64,000 nt of DNA from Agromyces ramosus (GTDB taxonomy: Bacteria; Actinomycetota; Actinomycetes; Actinomycetales; Microbacteriaceae). Position 1 is the first letter of the stretch; the number at the start of each line of letters is the position of its first letter. Both the position numbers and the translations under genes were made by a program. The DNA lies in NCBI RefSeq assembly GCF_030817175.1, contig NZ_JAUSYY010000001.1, forward strand, positions 1,054,001 through 1,118,000, given 5' to 3'. Of this stretch, positions 23,891-33,020 are shown piece by piece. Under the pieces are notes generated by a model, which saw only the letters and a list, made by a program, of their open reading frames with translations, was not told where the DNA came from and made no database searches.

Positions 23891-25942
23891 CTACCGCGGC
23901 GGCCGCAGCAGTACGCCGCCGATGTAGCCGAGCACCGCGCCGAGCCAGATCAGCGGCAGTCCGAAGCTGAGTGGGGGCATCCCGAAGCGGAGCGAAAGGT
24001 AGACGAGGAACCCGGCGGTGAGCAGCACGAGCAGCAACGCCGACCTCCGGGTGAGCCCGCCGGCCTTGCCGTTCAGTCCGAAGGCCATCGCGAGCGCCGT
24101 CAGCACGAGCAGCAGCCGCAGCGGCGGCTCGACCCACTCGATCTCTGCGAACGATGCGGGCGAGCTCACGAGGATCATGATCCAGTCGCCGAGCGGCAGC
24201 AGCGGAGAGAACCCGTCGAACCATGGCGAGAGCGCGCCGATGATCGCGAAGAGCGTGCCGAGGATGACGAGCCACCTGCTCGTCGGCCTGCGCCGATTCG
24301 GCGCCGATTGCATGAGCTCGGCGTTCGTGGTCACCGTGTGCGCGCCATCCGTCGCCGTGATCTCGAGGCGGTGCACGCTCACCTGGTTCGCGGGCGGATG
24401 CGGGCTGTTCACGCTCAGTTGCGAGCGGCCCACGCCGCCGGGGGCCACGATGAGTTCCTGGGGCGAGAACTGCGCGCGCACCTGGCCGTCGTCGGAGCTG
24501 GCCGAGAGCCACACGTGCAGCTGCTCGGTCCCGCGACGGTTGTCGACCTGCACGGCGTAGGTTCCGTCGCGGCGCGTGCCGACATTGAGGTTGCGGGGCT
24601 CAGCGCGAAGCTCGGCGACGGTGATCGACGCCGGGGTCGATGTCATCTCGAGCAGGGCGGATGCCTCGACATCCGTCGTCCCATCGGAGGCCACCACCGT
24701 GAACGGGAAGGTGTCGCTCGACCCTCGGGGCGGCGGCACGCCGCGGACGCGGCCGAGCGCTCGAGTGACCTTGCCCGGGAACGCCGTGAACGTCACCGGC
24801 GTGAACGCGAACGCGAGCCGGCTCTCGGGGTCACGGCCGGTGAGGGTGACCGTGACGCCCGAGTGCCCGCCGCGGTTGTCGACGAGCACCTCGAAGTCGG
24901 CGTCGCGGGCGTCGACGAGGCTGAACGTGCTCGGCTGGACCAGCACGCTGATCGGCTCGTCGACGGGCAGCGCCGTGGTGTGCTGCACGAGGCTCACGGT
25001 CGCGGTGATCGGTCCCTCGTCGTTCACCGCGGTGATCGTCAGCTGACGGTTCAGCTGCTGTCCGGGCGCGGGCGCGGGCGCGTTGAACGCGACCTTCGCC
25101 TCGACGACCTGGCCGGGCGGCACCTCCACGACCTGTGGGGTGAACGCCAGCTGCACGGTCCCCTCGGGATCACTCCCCGACAGGCCGACGGTCTGCGGGT
25201 AGTTCGCGGCACGGTTGTCGAGCCGCAACCAGAACACGCCGGCGTTGACGTCTTCGAGGCGGATGAGGGTGGGACGCGCCTCGAGGGACACCCTTGGGCC
25301 ACGGGGCGGGACGGTCACGACGACGCGAACGATCGCCTGGCGCTGCGGATCGTGCTTCGAGCGCACGGCGAACTCGACGGCGTGGCGCTGTGCGAGCACC
25401 ATGAGGCCCGGCTGCATGCCCAGCGCGAGCGCCACCGTGGCGGTCTCGCCCGGCATGAGGTGCGTGTCGGGGTGGGCGAGCTGGAGCCACTCCGGCAGGC
25501 CGATGCCCTCGATGGCGTAACCGTCGACGATGTCGGTCGGGTTCTCGATCGAGAGCTCGACCTGCGCCGGGGCATCCGACGTGATCGTCGCCTCGGGCGT
25601 CAGCACCGTCACGTTCGGGGGCTCGTGGGGTTTGGATGAGTCGAGTGGTTCGGGGAGATCCGGTGGTTCGGATGCCGGCCCGGCGTCCGCGCCCGCACCG
25701 CCCGGGGACGCGACGTCGGGCTCGGCGGCGTCGCCGGTGGCGCCCGGGCTCGCGGCATCCGTCGGGACGCTCTCGCCCTGCACGGGAACCGACGCCACGA
25801 CCTTCGGGATCGTGCCCGTCAGGGCGTCGCCGCCGAGGCTCGTGTGCCCGTGGTCCCAGCCGAGGTAGGCGTCGCATTTCGCACAGAATCGCGCGGTGAC
25901 GTCGTTCCTGGCGCCGCACGTCTCACAGGTGCGTTCGGCCAT
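23891..25942 (-). CDS. zinc-ribbon protein with tandem beta-sandwich repeats and C-terminal membrane helices
   Basis: 683 aa from the ATG at 25942, preceded by GAGGAG. The N-terminus has a zinc ribbon (Cys6, Cys9, Cys20, Cys23 in CETCGARND...FCAKCDAYLGW). A Pro/Ala/Ser-rich linker runs to ~140. About four repeats of ~115 residues follow. Each resembles an immunoglobulin-like beta-sandwich with the recurring elements VDNR..., FTP...VPPG and ITA.DG. From ~560 there are four hydrophobic segments (WLVILGTLFAIIGALSPWF; LLLVLTALAMAFGL; ALLLVLLTAGFLVYLSL; PLIWLGAVLGYIGGVLL). No signal peptide is seen. The function is unknown. The architecture suggests a membrane-anchored sensor or scaffold. Transcribed alone. 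Confidence 0.82.
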   Translation of the reverse strand: MAERTCETCGARNDVTARFCAKCDAYLGWDHGHTSLGGDALTGTIPKVVASVPVQGESVPTDAASPGATGDAAEPDVASPGGAGADAGPASEPPDLPEPLDSSKPHEPPNVTVLTPEATITSDAPAQVELSIENPTDIVDGYAIEGIGLPEWLQLAHPDTHLMPGETATVALALGMQPGLMVLAQRHAVEFAVRSKHDPQRQAIVRVVVTVPPRGPRVSLEARPTLIRLEDVNAGVFWLRLDNRAANYPQTVGLSGSDPEGTVQLAFTPQVVEVPPGQVVEAKVAFNAPAPAPGQQLNRQLTITAVNDEGPITATVSLVQHTTALPVDEPISVLVQPSTFSLVDARDADFEVLVDNRGGHSGVTVTLTGRDPESRLAFAFTPVTFTAFPGKVTRALGRVRGVPPPRGSSDTFPFTVVASDGTTDVEASALLEMTSTPASITVAELRAEPRNLNVGTRRDGTYAVQVDNRRGTEQLHVWLSASSDDGQVRAQFSPQELIVAPGGVGRSQLSVNSPHPPANQVSVHRLEITATDGAHTVTTNAELMQSAPNRRRPTSRWLVILGTLFAIIGALSPWFDGFSPLLPLGDWIMILVSSPASFAEIEWVEPPLRLLLVLTALAMAFGLNGKAGGLTRRSALLLVLLTAGFLVYLSLRFGMPPLSFGLPLIWLGAVLGYIGGVLLRPPR

Positions 25943-26114
25943 CTCCGCTCCTCTGGCCGCGGTGACTCGCTTCGGGATGCGATACCGCCGATCGTACGGA
26001 AGCCTACGCCGCACGAGCCAGTGTTGTGCCTGAAGAGGCACCGATCCCTGCCTCTGCTGAGGTGTCCCGTGCCCGGAATCGGACCCGACCCGGTGCCGCT
26101 CCGGGAACGACAGA

Positions 26115-26144
26115 GCCCGCCGGATCCCCTGGGGTCCGGCGGGC
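26115..26144 (-). terminator. stem-loop terminator of the subtilase gene
   Basis: GCCCGCCGGA (26115-26124) and its complement TCCGGCGGGC (26135-26144), with an inner CCCC/GGGG extension, 37 bp past the subtilase stop on the minus strand. Confidence 0.75.
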
Positions 26145-26180
26145 AGTGCCGTCAGTGGCGAGTACGCCTGGAGTCGGGGA

Positions 26181-29100
26181 CTACCCGGCTACGTGACCGC
26201 CGCGGCCCCCGTGCGAGCCACCCTTCTTTGCGGCCGAAACCTCGAAGGCGCGCTCGATCTCCTGAGAGAACGTGTTGCCTGCGGCGTCTTGCCCGGTGAC
26301 CCGCAGGTCGATCCATGCACCACTGTCTGGCACGCGGAGCTTCGCGGTGTACGCCTCGACGAAGGCACGATCTTCGACGAAGTCGTCGCCGTCGGGCTCC
26401 CCGGCGGCACCGTCGTCGGTGTACGTCGCATCGGCGAGTTCGACGACCTTCCAGTCACCGCCTGCGACCCGAATCTCGAGCGTGGCGCCAGTCAGTTCGG
26501 CGGAGCCGGCCGCGCCGCCCAGGTGACCGAGCTCGAGCCGGAGCCCGACGGGTTCACCGGCGCGTCGCCCGACACCGGCGAGACCCGAGGGGTCGAACTC
26601 AGCGTCGTAGTACGCCTGGATCATCGGCAGGATCTGCTCGGTGTAGTCGTCGGAGGTGCCCGTCGATCGGAACGTCCACTCGGTCACCGTCGAGGTCGAC
26701 GAAGAGAGGTAGGTGCCGTCATGGGTGGCGGTGTTGCGAACCCGCCAGTCGCTCTCGCCGTCAGGCAGCTCCCAGACGACGGCCGACTGCCACGGCGACG
26801 CGGCCTTCTGTTCTCCGTCGACCCACACCTCGGTGAGCTGCGCACGATCGGGCATGCCCGAGAAGATGTCCATCGCGCCCGTGTGGCGAGCGCTGCCACC
26901 GTCGGCCCACGACGGCACATTGACCTGTGCGTAGTGGCCGGTGCGGTTCGGCGCCCAGTAGCCGGGTCCGACGAACGGACGAACGATCGGGCCGAAATAA
27001 CTCGTCTCGAGCTCTTCGCCGGGTTCGTAGGCGCGCTGCATGTCGCGGATCTCCCACCTCGCGTCGATCTCAGTCGCGACCTGGTTCCACTCGACCTCGC
27101 CGGTGTTGACCCACTCGGTGCGCTCGATGCCCTGGCTCGTGCGGAGGAGGATGCCCGCGACGTAGTCGACCCCGGGTGCGTAGTCCCATCGGAACTCACC
27201 GACGAGCGTGTCGGTTTCGCCGTAGTACCTCGTGTCGATGCGTGCGAGGTCGGTGGGACGGAAGTCGAGCTCTTCGGGGATCGCGCCGTCGTCGTTCCGC
27301 GCGATGTCGTACACCTCGGTGGCGGTCGGAATGCCGAGTCCGGTCACGGTGACCTTCTTCGCGGCGAGCGACTCGAGAAGTCGCGCACCCTGCACGCCGC
27401 TCACCGAGGCGACGGGGACGCCGACCTCAGTCATGTAGTCGTCACCGCCGACCCACTCGCTGAGCTCGCCCGGCTGGTCGTTCACGACGAGAAGGAGCTT
27501 GGCTCCCGCGGCGAGCGCGTTGGCGGCACGCTCGTGTGCCGACAGTTCGTTCGACCGGGTGACGACCGCGACCTTGCCGCGCACGTCGACCGCCGCGAAC
27601 TCGGCGACGCTACCCGTGCCGGCGTCGACCGCGCTGGCCTTGAGCTTGCCGTCGAACAACGCGGAGCCGGCCTGCGTGATGAGGTCGAGTTGCTCCTTGC
27701 CGGCGGTGAGCGCGAGCGTCGGCTGCTGCAGACGCCAGCGTGCGCTGAACGAGAAGGTCTCGGCCTCGGGCGCCTCGAGCGGCTGGGCGTAGAACTCGTC
27801 GTTCGTGACGGTGGCCATGTAGCTGCCGGTGAACCCGTCGACCGAGTAGTCCATGCGCCCGAAGACCTGCTCCAGGTCGTCGTCGCCGACGTCGACGGTG
27901 ACCTCCTCGGTGGCGCGAGCATCGAACGCGACCGTCGACGACTCGTCGAGCACGAGGTCGGGGTCGCCGACCAGCGCCGTGACGCGAGTGTCGGCGTCGC
28001 GGTCGAGCTCGAGGAAGGACATCACCGAGTAGTGGCCGGCCGGCAGCCGCATGGTGATCTCACCCGAGACGTTGAACGGGGTGACGATGCTCGTCGCCGG
28101 ATCCCAGATGACACCGAACGCGTCGATGGGCTCGCCGTCGAAGCCGGTCGCGGTGACCGTGAGGTCGTAGCGCTCATGCTCGGCGACGATGCCGAGCGCC
28201 GTGCGGGCGACGGGCTGGCCCGCGACCGACGCCACGAGGGCTCCGGAGTACTGCGTGCCGCCCGGCACCGCGGCGGGGTCGGCCGTCATCGTGACCGTGC
28301 GGGACTCGCCCGCGGGGATCGTCAGCTGCTCGGCGTCGATTGCGAGCACGTCGTCGGATGCCCCGTCGAGTGCCGCGCTGAGGTCGAGCACGACCTCTTC
28401 GCTTCCGTGGTTCGTGTACTCGATCGGGCGCACGACCGCCTCGACGGCCTCACCCCAGGCGAGCATGCCGAAGTCGCCGGAGCCGCTGGCGACGATCGAG
28501 GCGTCGATCGCGGCCTGCACGTCGACGACACCGGCGCCGGCCTGGTACGACGACAGTCCGACATCGGTCGCAGTGCTCGTGAGGGCGGCCCGCAGCTGCT
28601 CGCCCGTGTACTCGGGGTGACGCTGCAGCAGGATCGCCGCCGCGCCGGCCACGTGCGGCGTGGCCATCGAGGTGCCGCTCAGGCTTCGGTACGCGCCTTC
28701 GCCGCCGCTGTCGGACGAGCGCGCCGCCGTGACGTCGCTGCCGGGACCGGCGATCTCGGGCTTCATGTCGCCCGACAGTGCGAGCGGACCCTGGCTCGAG
28801 AAGTAGGAGAGGCTCCCGGTGGGGTCTTCGACCGAGCCGACGGTGAGTGCCCGCTCAGCCGAGCCGGGCGAACCGATGGTCTCGGGCGCGCCGGAGTTGC
28901 CGGCCGCGACCACGAAGAGCGCGCCGGTCTCTTCGGCGATGCTGTTTAGCGCCTCCGACATGGGATCGTTGCCGTCGTCTGCCTGTGACGAGCCGAGGCT
29001 CATCGAGACGATGTCGGCTCGCTCGCCGGCCCACTGCATGGCCTCGATGATCCACGAGTCCTGGCCGGAGCCCTCGGGGCCCCCGAGCACCTTGCCGACG

Positions 29101-30047
29101 AGGAGGTCGGCGCCGTCGGCGACGCCGCGGTGCGCTCCGCCGCTCGCGGCACCGGTTCCCGCGATCGTCGAGGCGACGTGCGTGCCGTGGCCGTTGGGGT
29201 CGGAGTCGACCTCTTCGCCGGGCACGAAGCTCGTCGAGTCGGGCAGCACGCGACCGGCGAGGTCGGGGTGGGTGTCGTCGTAGCCGGTGTCGAGCACGGC
29301 GACGGTGACGCCCTCGCCGGTGTAGCCCTGGGCCCACGCCTCGGGAGCACCGATGTAGGGCACGCTCGAGTCGAGCGTGGCCTGCACCTTGCCGTCGAGG
29401 TGGATCGCCTCGATGCCGCCGCCGAGCGAGACCTCGGAGCTGAAGGGACGAGGTCCGGATGCCTCGGTGAGGGCACTCCACGTCGACGCGGCACTCGCGT
29501 GGTCGGCGGTCGCGGCGGCGCCGCCGATGCTCTCGAGCGGGGTGCCGATCTCGACGCCGGGAACCGGCGCCGAGCGGGTGGCCGGTCCGTCGGCGAATTC
29601 GACGATGAGCGGCGTCGCGGCGACGCTGGCGTCGTCGTAGCCGAACTCGATGAGCTGTGTGACGTTGAAGAGATCTTGGTCGAGCAGTCCTGCAGCGAGG
29701 TAGGGCATAGCCGACTGGGGCAGCACGAAGAGGTCGCCGGCGACCTCGGCCGTCTGCACGGCCGATTCGGGGTCGGCGGGCTCGATGTCGACGGCGTGAG
29801 TGCCACCGGCGAGCTCGGTGACGTGCACGCGATCGCCCGTGATGAGCGTCACGGTGTGCGAGCCGTCGGCTGAGGCGGTGACGGCGGGGCTACCGCCGGT
29901 GCCGCCCGGGCCACCGGCCTCACCCGGTCCGGCAGCAGCGGCGGGGAGCGTGGTGATTCCGACGCCCGTCGCGCCGAGGGCGAGCCCGCCGATCGCCGCG
30001 ACGATGGCGCGCCGTCGGCGTCGTCGGGAAGTGGAACGGTTGTGCAT
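26181..30047 (-). CDS. secreted S8 (subtilisin-like) serine peptidase
   Basis: 1288 aa from the ATG at 30047 (a GTG one codon upstream is the alternative; AGAGG precedes both). A Sec signal peptide (RRRRRRAIVAAIGGLALGATGV...PAAAAG) is followed by a pro-region to ~235. The catalytic triad is Asp253 (VLDTGYDD), His290 (NGHGTHVAS) and Ser460 (GTSMATPHVAG). Beyond ~520 come beta-rich domains. They include a PA-like segment (VRGKVAVVTRSNELSAHERAANALAAGAKLLLVVND) and a C-terminal domain with a last stretch resembling an interdomain beta-sandwich. It is an extracellular protease with a very large C-terminal region. A divergent helix-turn-helix regulator adjoins it, and such pairs are common in actinobacteria. 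Confidence 0.9.
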   Translation of the reverse strand: MHNRSTSRRRRRRAIVAAIGGLALGATGVGITTLPAAAAGPGEAGGPGGTGGSPAVTASADGSHTVTLITGDRVHVTELAGGTHAVDIEPADPESAVQTAEVAGDLFVLPQSAMPYLAAGLLDQDLFNVTQLIEFGYDDASVAATPLIVEFADGPATRSAPVPGVEIGTPLESIGGAAATADHASAASTWSALTEASGPRPFSSEVSLGGGIEAIHLDGKVQATLDSSVPYIGAPEAWAQGYTGEGVTVAVLDTGYDDTHPDLAGRVLPDSTSFVPGEEVDSDPNGHGTHVASTIAGTGAASGGAHRGVADGADLLVGKVLGGPEGSGQDSWIIEAMQWAGERADIVSMSLGSSQADDGNDPMSEALNSIAEETGALFVVAAGNSGAPETIGSPGSAERALTVGSVEDPTGSLSYFSSQGPLALSGDMKPEIAGPGSDVTAARSSDSGGEGAYRSLSGTSMATPHVAGAAAILLQRHPEYTGEQLRAALTSTATDVGLSSYQAGAGVVDVQAAIDASIVASGSGDFGMLAWGEAVEAVVRPIEYTNHGSEEVVLDLSAALDGASDDVLAIDAEQLTIPAGESRTVTMTADPAAVPGGTQYSGALVASVAGQPVARTALGIVAEHERYDLTVTATGFDGEPIDAFGVIWDPATSIVTPFNVSGEITMRLPAGHYSVMSFLELDRDADTRVTALVGDPDLVLDESSTVAFDARATEEVTVDVGDDDLEQVFGRMDYSVDGFTGSYMATVTNDEFYAQPLEAPEAETFSFSARWRLQQPTLALTAGKEQLDLITQAGSALFDGKLKASAVDAGTGSVAEFAAVDVRGKVAVVTRSNELSAHERAANALAAGAKLLLVVNDQPGELSEWVGGDDYMTEVGVPVASVSGVQGARLLESLAAKKVTVTGLGIPTATEVYDIARNDDGAIPEELDFRPTDLARIDTRYYGETDTLVGEFRWDYAPGVDYVAGILLRTSQGIERTEWVNTGEVEWNQVATEIDARWEIRDMQRAYEPGEELETSYFGPIVRPFVGPGYWAPNRTGHYAQVNVPSWADGGSARHTGAMDIFSGMPDRAQLTEVWVDGEQKAASPWQSAVVWELPDGESDWRVRNTATHDGTYLSSSTSTVTEWTFRSTGTSDDYTEQILPMIQAYYDAEFDPSGLAGVGRRAGEPVGLRLELGHLGGAAGSAELTGATLEIRVAGGDWKVVELADATYTDDGAAGEPDGDDFVEDRAFVEAYTAKLRVPDSGAWIDLRVTGQDAAGNTFSQEIERAFEVSAAKKGGSHGGRGGHVAG

Positions 30048-30139
30048 CACGGCAGACCTCTGACCATCTCGTGGGTGTGGATTGATATGAAACCTCTCAC
30101 GCGGAGTTCGTTATCGTTGTGGCGGAGACATGCCATGAC

Positions 30140-30159
30140 CGCGATCCGCCATGATCGCG
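30140..30159. promoter_or_regulatory. inverted repeat CGCGATC-N6-GATCGCG between subtilase and regulator
   Basis: Perfect 7-bp arms at 30140-30146 and 30153-30159, just before the regulator's start codon at 30181 and 93 bp from the subtilase start. It is a candidate operator for the adjacent regulator. Confidence 0.45.
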
Positions 30160-30180
30160 TGTGGTCGTCGGGAGGTGCGC

Positions 30181-31143
30181 ATGCTCGAGGCGATCGGACT
30201 CGACGACGAACACACGGCCGTCTATCGGGTGGTGCTCTCGACGCCGTCGGCGAGCGTCGACGAGATCGCGACCGCAGTCGGGTTGACGAAGCTGCGCGTA
30301 CGACAGATCGCCGATCAGCTCGAGCATCTCGGGTTGCTCGCGCACCAGGCATCCGCCCCCGACCGGGTCGTGGCCTCACCGCCCTCGCTCGCACTGCGCC
30401 CGATGCTGCTCGAGCGCGAGCGCAGGCTGACCCTCGCACACGAGGCGCTCGTGCAGCTGAGCGAGCTCTACCGCGAGGGAGCGGCGCAGCGCGAAGCGGC
30501 CGACGTGGTCGACATGGTGTTCGGCGCCGATGCCGTGCGCCAGCGCTTCCTGCAACTGCAGGCGGCGGCCGTTCGCAAGATCGACGTGTTCATGCTGAGC
30601 GACATCGCCGTGCTCGAGCCCGAGGAGAACCCCGAAGAGGCTCGGGCGATCGCTCGGGGGGTGCGGTTCCGGATCGTCGTCGAGACGCCGCTGCTCGAGC
30701 GTCCCGGGTTCGTCGCCGACGTCCGCGCGTCGACTCCGCTCGGCGTCGGCGTGCGAGTGCTCCCGACCCTGCCGACGCGGCTGCTCATCACCGACGACGA
30801 GCTCGCGCTGCTGCCCATGCGGTCGCACGGCGAAGAGCGCGCCTCGGGCGCGCTGCTCCTGCATCCGAGCGGCCTGCTCGACCTCGTCATCGCGAGCTTC
30901 GAGGAGTTCTGGGCGCGGGCCACCGAGTTCGGCGCCGACGACGAGCTGCCGGGTGACCACGACGCGGTCGACCGCGACCTGCTGAAGCTGTTGCTGCTGG
31001 GGCTGACGGATGCCGCGGCCGGCGCGCAACTCGGCATCAGCCTCCGCACGGTGCAGCGCCGCGTGTCGGAGCTCATCGAGACGGCGGGCGTCACGACCCG
31101 CATCCAGCTCGGGGCTGAAGCCGTGCGTCGCGGCTGGGTGTGA
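30181..31143 (+). CDS. TrmB/LuxR-type helix-turn-helix regulator
   Basis: 320 aa from the ATG at 30181, preceded by GGGAGG; an upstream in-frame ATG at 30151 has no such site. The N-terminal winged helix (DEIATAVGLTKLRVRQIADQLEHLGLL) resembles TrmB. A central region (~90-250) lacks a recognised ligand domain. The C-terminal helix-turn-helix (LLLLGLTDAAAGAQLGISLRTVQRRVSELIETAGV) is LuxR/sigma-4-like. Two-ended DNA-binding proteins of this type often sit next to secreted proteases in actinobacteria. I infer that it controls the divergent subtilase, but no experiment in the sequence proves it. Confidence 0.82.
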   Translation: MLEAIGLDDEHTAVYRVVLSTPSASVDEIATAVGLTKLRVRQIADQLEHLGLLAHQASAPDRVVASPPSLALRPMLLERERRLTLAHEALVQLSELYREGAAQREAADVVDMVFGADAVRQRFLQLQAAAVRKIDVFMLSDIAVLEPEENPEEARAIARGVRFRIVVETPLLERPGFVADVRASTPLGVGVRVLPTLPTRLLITDDELALLPMRSHGEERASGALLLHPSGLLDLVIASFEEFWARATEFGADDELPGDHDAVDRDLLKLLLLGLTDAAAGAQLGISLRTVQRRVSELIETAGVTTRIQLGAEAVRRGWV

Positions 31144-31156
31144 GCCGGTCCTGCGG

Positions 31157-31900
31157 CTACGCGCCGTCGGCGATGAGCTGCCAGGTGTCGCCCGAGACGA
31201 CGAGGTCGGCGCGCTCGCGCGTGGGTTCGATGCGCAGGGCGTTCGCGCCGTCGACGTCGGTCGCCCAGGCGCGGGCAGCATCGGGCGAGCGGCCCGACGC
31301 GGTGTGACGGCGCACCAGGCGGAGCATCCGCTCGCTCTCGTCGGTGTCGCAGAACCACGCCTCGGCGAGCAGGTCGTGCACGCGCCGCCACGGCTCGAGG
31401 TCGCTCAGCAGGTAGTTGCCCTCGACGACCACGATGCGCGTCGACGGCTCGATCGCGATGGCACCCGCGACCGGCTCGTCGAGCTGTCGCTCGAACTCGG
31501 GCGCATAGACGGGGTGCTCGGTCTCGCGGAGCACCCGCTCGAGCAGCGCGACGAAGCCACGGCCGTCGAACGTCTCGATCGCGCCCTTGCGCTGGCGCAG
31601 GCCGAGCCGGTCGAGGGTCGCGTTCGCGAGATGGAACCCGTCCATCGGCAGGTGCACTGCCGTGGGCTCTGCAGGACGGACGCCGTTGTTCAGCCCGGCG
31701 ACGAGCGCCCGCGCGAGCGTGGTCTTGCCTGCGCCGGGGCTCCCGGTGATACCGATGAGGATGCGGGGCCCGGCCACGGCGGACGCCGCCGCACCCGGCG
31801 CCGCCGCACCCGACGCCTCGGCACCCAGCCGCCGCACCCGGTCGACGAGCCGTTCGAGCGCCGCGACCGCGACCGGCGGCGTGGGAGGCGGTGTCGACAT
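31157..31900 (-). CDS. P-loop nucleoside/nucleotide kinase-like protein
   Basis: 247 aa. The P-loop is ILIGITGSPGAGKTTLARAL, followed by VHLPMDGFHLANATLDRLGL (the DGFH motif of the uridine kinase/phosphoribulokinase/pantothenate kinase superfamily), TFDGRGFVALLERV, and the Walker-B-like VVVEGNYLLSD. A lid region follows (RMLRLVRRHTASGRSPDAARAW). The substrate is probably a nucleoside, sugar or small alcohol. It is not part of an obvious pathway here: it stands between the regulator (convergent) and a VOC gene twelve bases upstream on the same strand. Confidence 0.88.
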   Translation of the reverse strand: MSTPPPTPPVAVAALERLVDRVRRLGAEASGAAAPGAAASAVAGPRILIGITGSPGAGKTTLARALVAGLNNGVRPAEPTAVHLPMDGFHLANATLDRLGLRQRKGAIETFDGRGFVALLERVLRETEHPVYAPEFERQLDEPVAGAIAIEPSTRIVVVEGNYLLSDLEPWRRVHDLLAEAWFCDTDESERMLRLVRRHTASGRSPDAARAWATDVDGANALRIEPTRERADLVVSGDTWQLIADGA

Positions 31901-31911
31901 GCGCGCCGGTG

Positions 31912-32259
31912 CTACCGCTCGGCCCAGACGCCGAGCTCGTTGCCGCTCGGGTCGAGGAAGTGGAAGCGCCGCCCGCCAGGGAACTCGTAGGGCCCGTTGA
32001 CGACCTGCCCACCGGCGTCGGTCACCGCGGTGACGGTGGCATCGAGGTCGTCGCTGTAGAGCAGCACGAGCGGCCCGCCGCGCGTGACCGCGTCGGTGAG
32101 GGCGAGCCCGCCGGCCTCGTCGTCGCCCGCTTCAGCGGCGGTGCGGATGCCCGCGTAGGCATCGCCGTAGGGGGTGAACTGCCAGCCGAATGCCACGCCG
32201 TAGAACGCGGTGGCTGCGGCCATGTCGGTGACGGGAATCTCGATGTAGTCGAGGCTCAT
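31912..32259 (-). CDS. VOC (glyoxalase/bleomycin-resistance-like) family protein
   Basis: 115 aa from the ATG at 32259, where MSLDYIEIPVTDM matches the usual family start. An ATG nine codons upstream (32286) is possible. Paired beta-alpha-beta-beta-beta modules: IEIPVTDMAAATAFYGVAFGWQF in the first half and VTAVTDAGGQVVNGPYEFPGGRRFHFLDPSGNELGVW in the second. The metal-ligand pattern Glu/His is only partly kept, so the enzyme activity is unknown. Twelve bases upstream of the P-loop kinase gene, probably co-transcribed. Confidence 0.87.
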   Translation of the reverse strand: MSLDYIEIPVTDMAAATAFYGVAFGWQFTPYGDAYAGIRTAAEAGDDEAGGLALTDAVTRGGPLVLLYSDDLDATVTAVTDAGGQVVNGPYEFPGGRRFHFLDPSGNELGVWAER

Positions 32260-32435
32260 CGGAATGCGGTGTCGGTGCGATGACATGGCCACACGTTCCC
32301 ACCACCCGCCGACACTTGTATCGTGGCGGCATGTCGATCGGCCTGTGCGCAGGGATGCCCGCCGTCGAGAATCGGCACGCAGCTTCGACCTCTCTGTGAA
32401 TGCGACTCCAGGGCCACCGACGAAGGGCACGAACC

Positions 32436-33020
32436 ATGCGCAACATCTCCGTGACGAACAACCTCACGCTCGACGGCGTGATGCAGGCGCCGATGTCCGC
32501 CGAGGAGGACACCCGTGGCGGCTTCACGCACGGCGGCTGGGCGCTCGGGGCGAACAGCGATCCCGAGCTCGGTGCCGAGATGGCCAAGGGCATGGCCGGC
32601 ACGGGCGCCATGCTCTTCGGTCACCGCACCTACGAACACATGGCCGCGTTCTGGCCGCACCAGACCGATGGCAACCCGTTCACCGAGCACCTCGACAACA
32701 CCGAGAAGTTCGTGGTGACGCGTGACCCGTCGCTCGAGCTCGACTGGCAGAACTCGACGGTCGTCGCCGGCGAGGCGGTCGAGACGATCGCCGAGCTGAA
32801 GGCGACGGATGGCGGTGACCTCGCCATCCTCGGCAGCGGCGAGCTCGTGCGGGCGCTCGCCTCCGCGGGCCTCATCGACGAGTACGTGCTGATCATCCAC
32901 CCGCTCGTGCTCGGCACGGGCCGGCGCATGTTCGAGGGCGTGCACCAGCGGTTGCGGCTCGTCGGCAGCATGACGACCGCCACGGGGATCACCCTCGCGC
33001 GATACGTGCCCGCGCGCTAG
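32436..33020 (+). CDS. dihydrofolate reductase family (RibD C-terminal-like) protein
   Basis: 194 aa. ATG 32436 has GAAGGG upstream and gives MRNISVTNNLTLDGVMQAP, the standard family opening. RibD-C fold features: GHRTYEHMAAFWP, FVVTRDP, DLAILGSGELVRALASAGLIDEYVLIIHPLVLGTGRRMFEG and a C-terminal ARYVPAR. These NADPH-binding proteins are rarely true dihydrofolate reductases; the actual substrate is unknown. The stop codon shares the four bases CTAG with the stop of the convergent ogt gene. Confidence 0.9.
   Translation: MRNISVTNNLTLDGVMQAPMSAEEDTRGGFTHGGWALGANSDPELGAEMAKGMAGTGAMLFGHRTYEHMAAFWPHQTDGNPFTEHLDNTEKFVVTRDPSLELDWQNSTVVAGEAVETIAELKATDGGDLAILGSGELVRALASAGLIDEYVLIIHPLVLGTGRRMFEGVHQRLRLVGSMTTATGITLARYVPAR

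Noticed and set aside
22457..25639. 1060-codon plus-strand open frame spanning MFS and zinc-ribbon genes
   Set aside because: It reads through two real genes of opposite strands in the wrong frame and has only low-complexity Arg/His/Ala sequence.
26193..28949. 918-codon plus-strand open frame opposite the subtilase
   Set aside because: Shadow frame; the subtilase on the minus strand has an intact catalytic triad and signal peptide.
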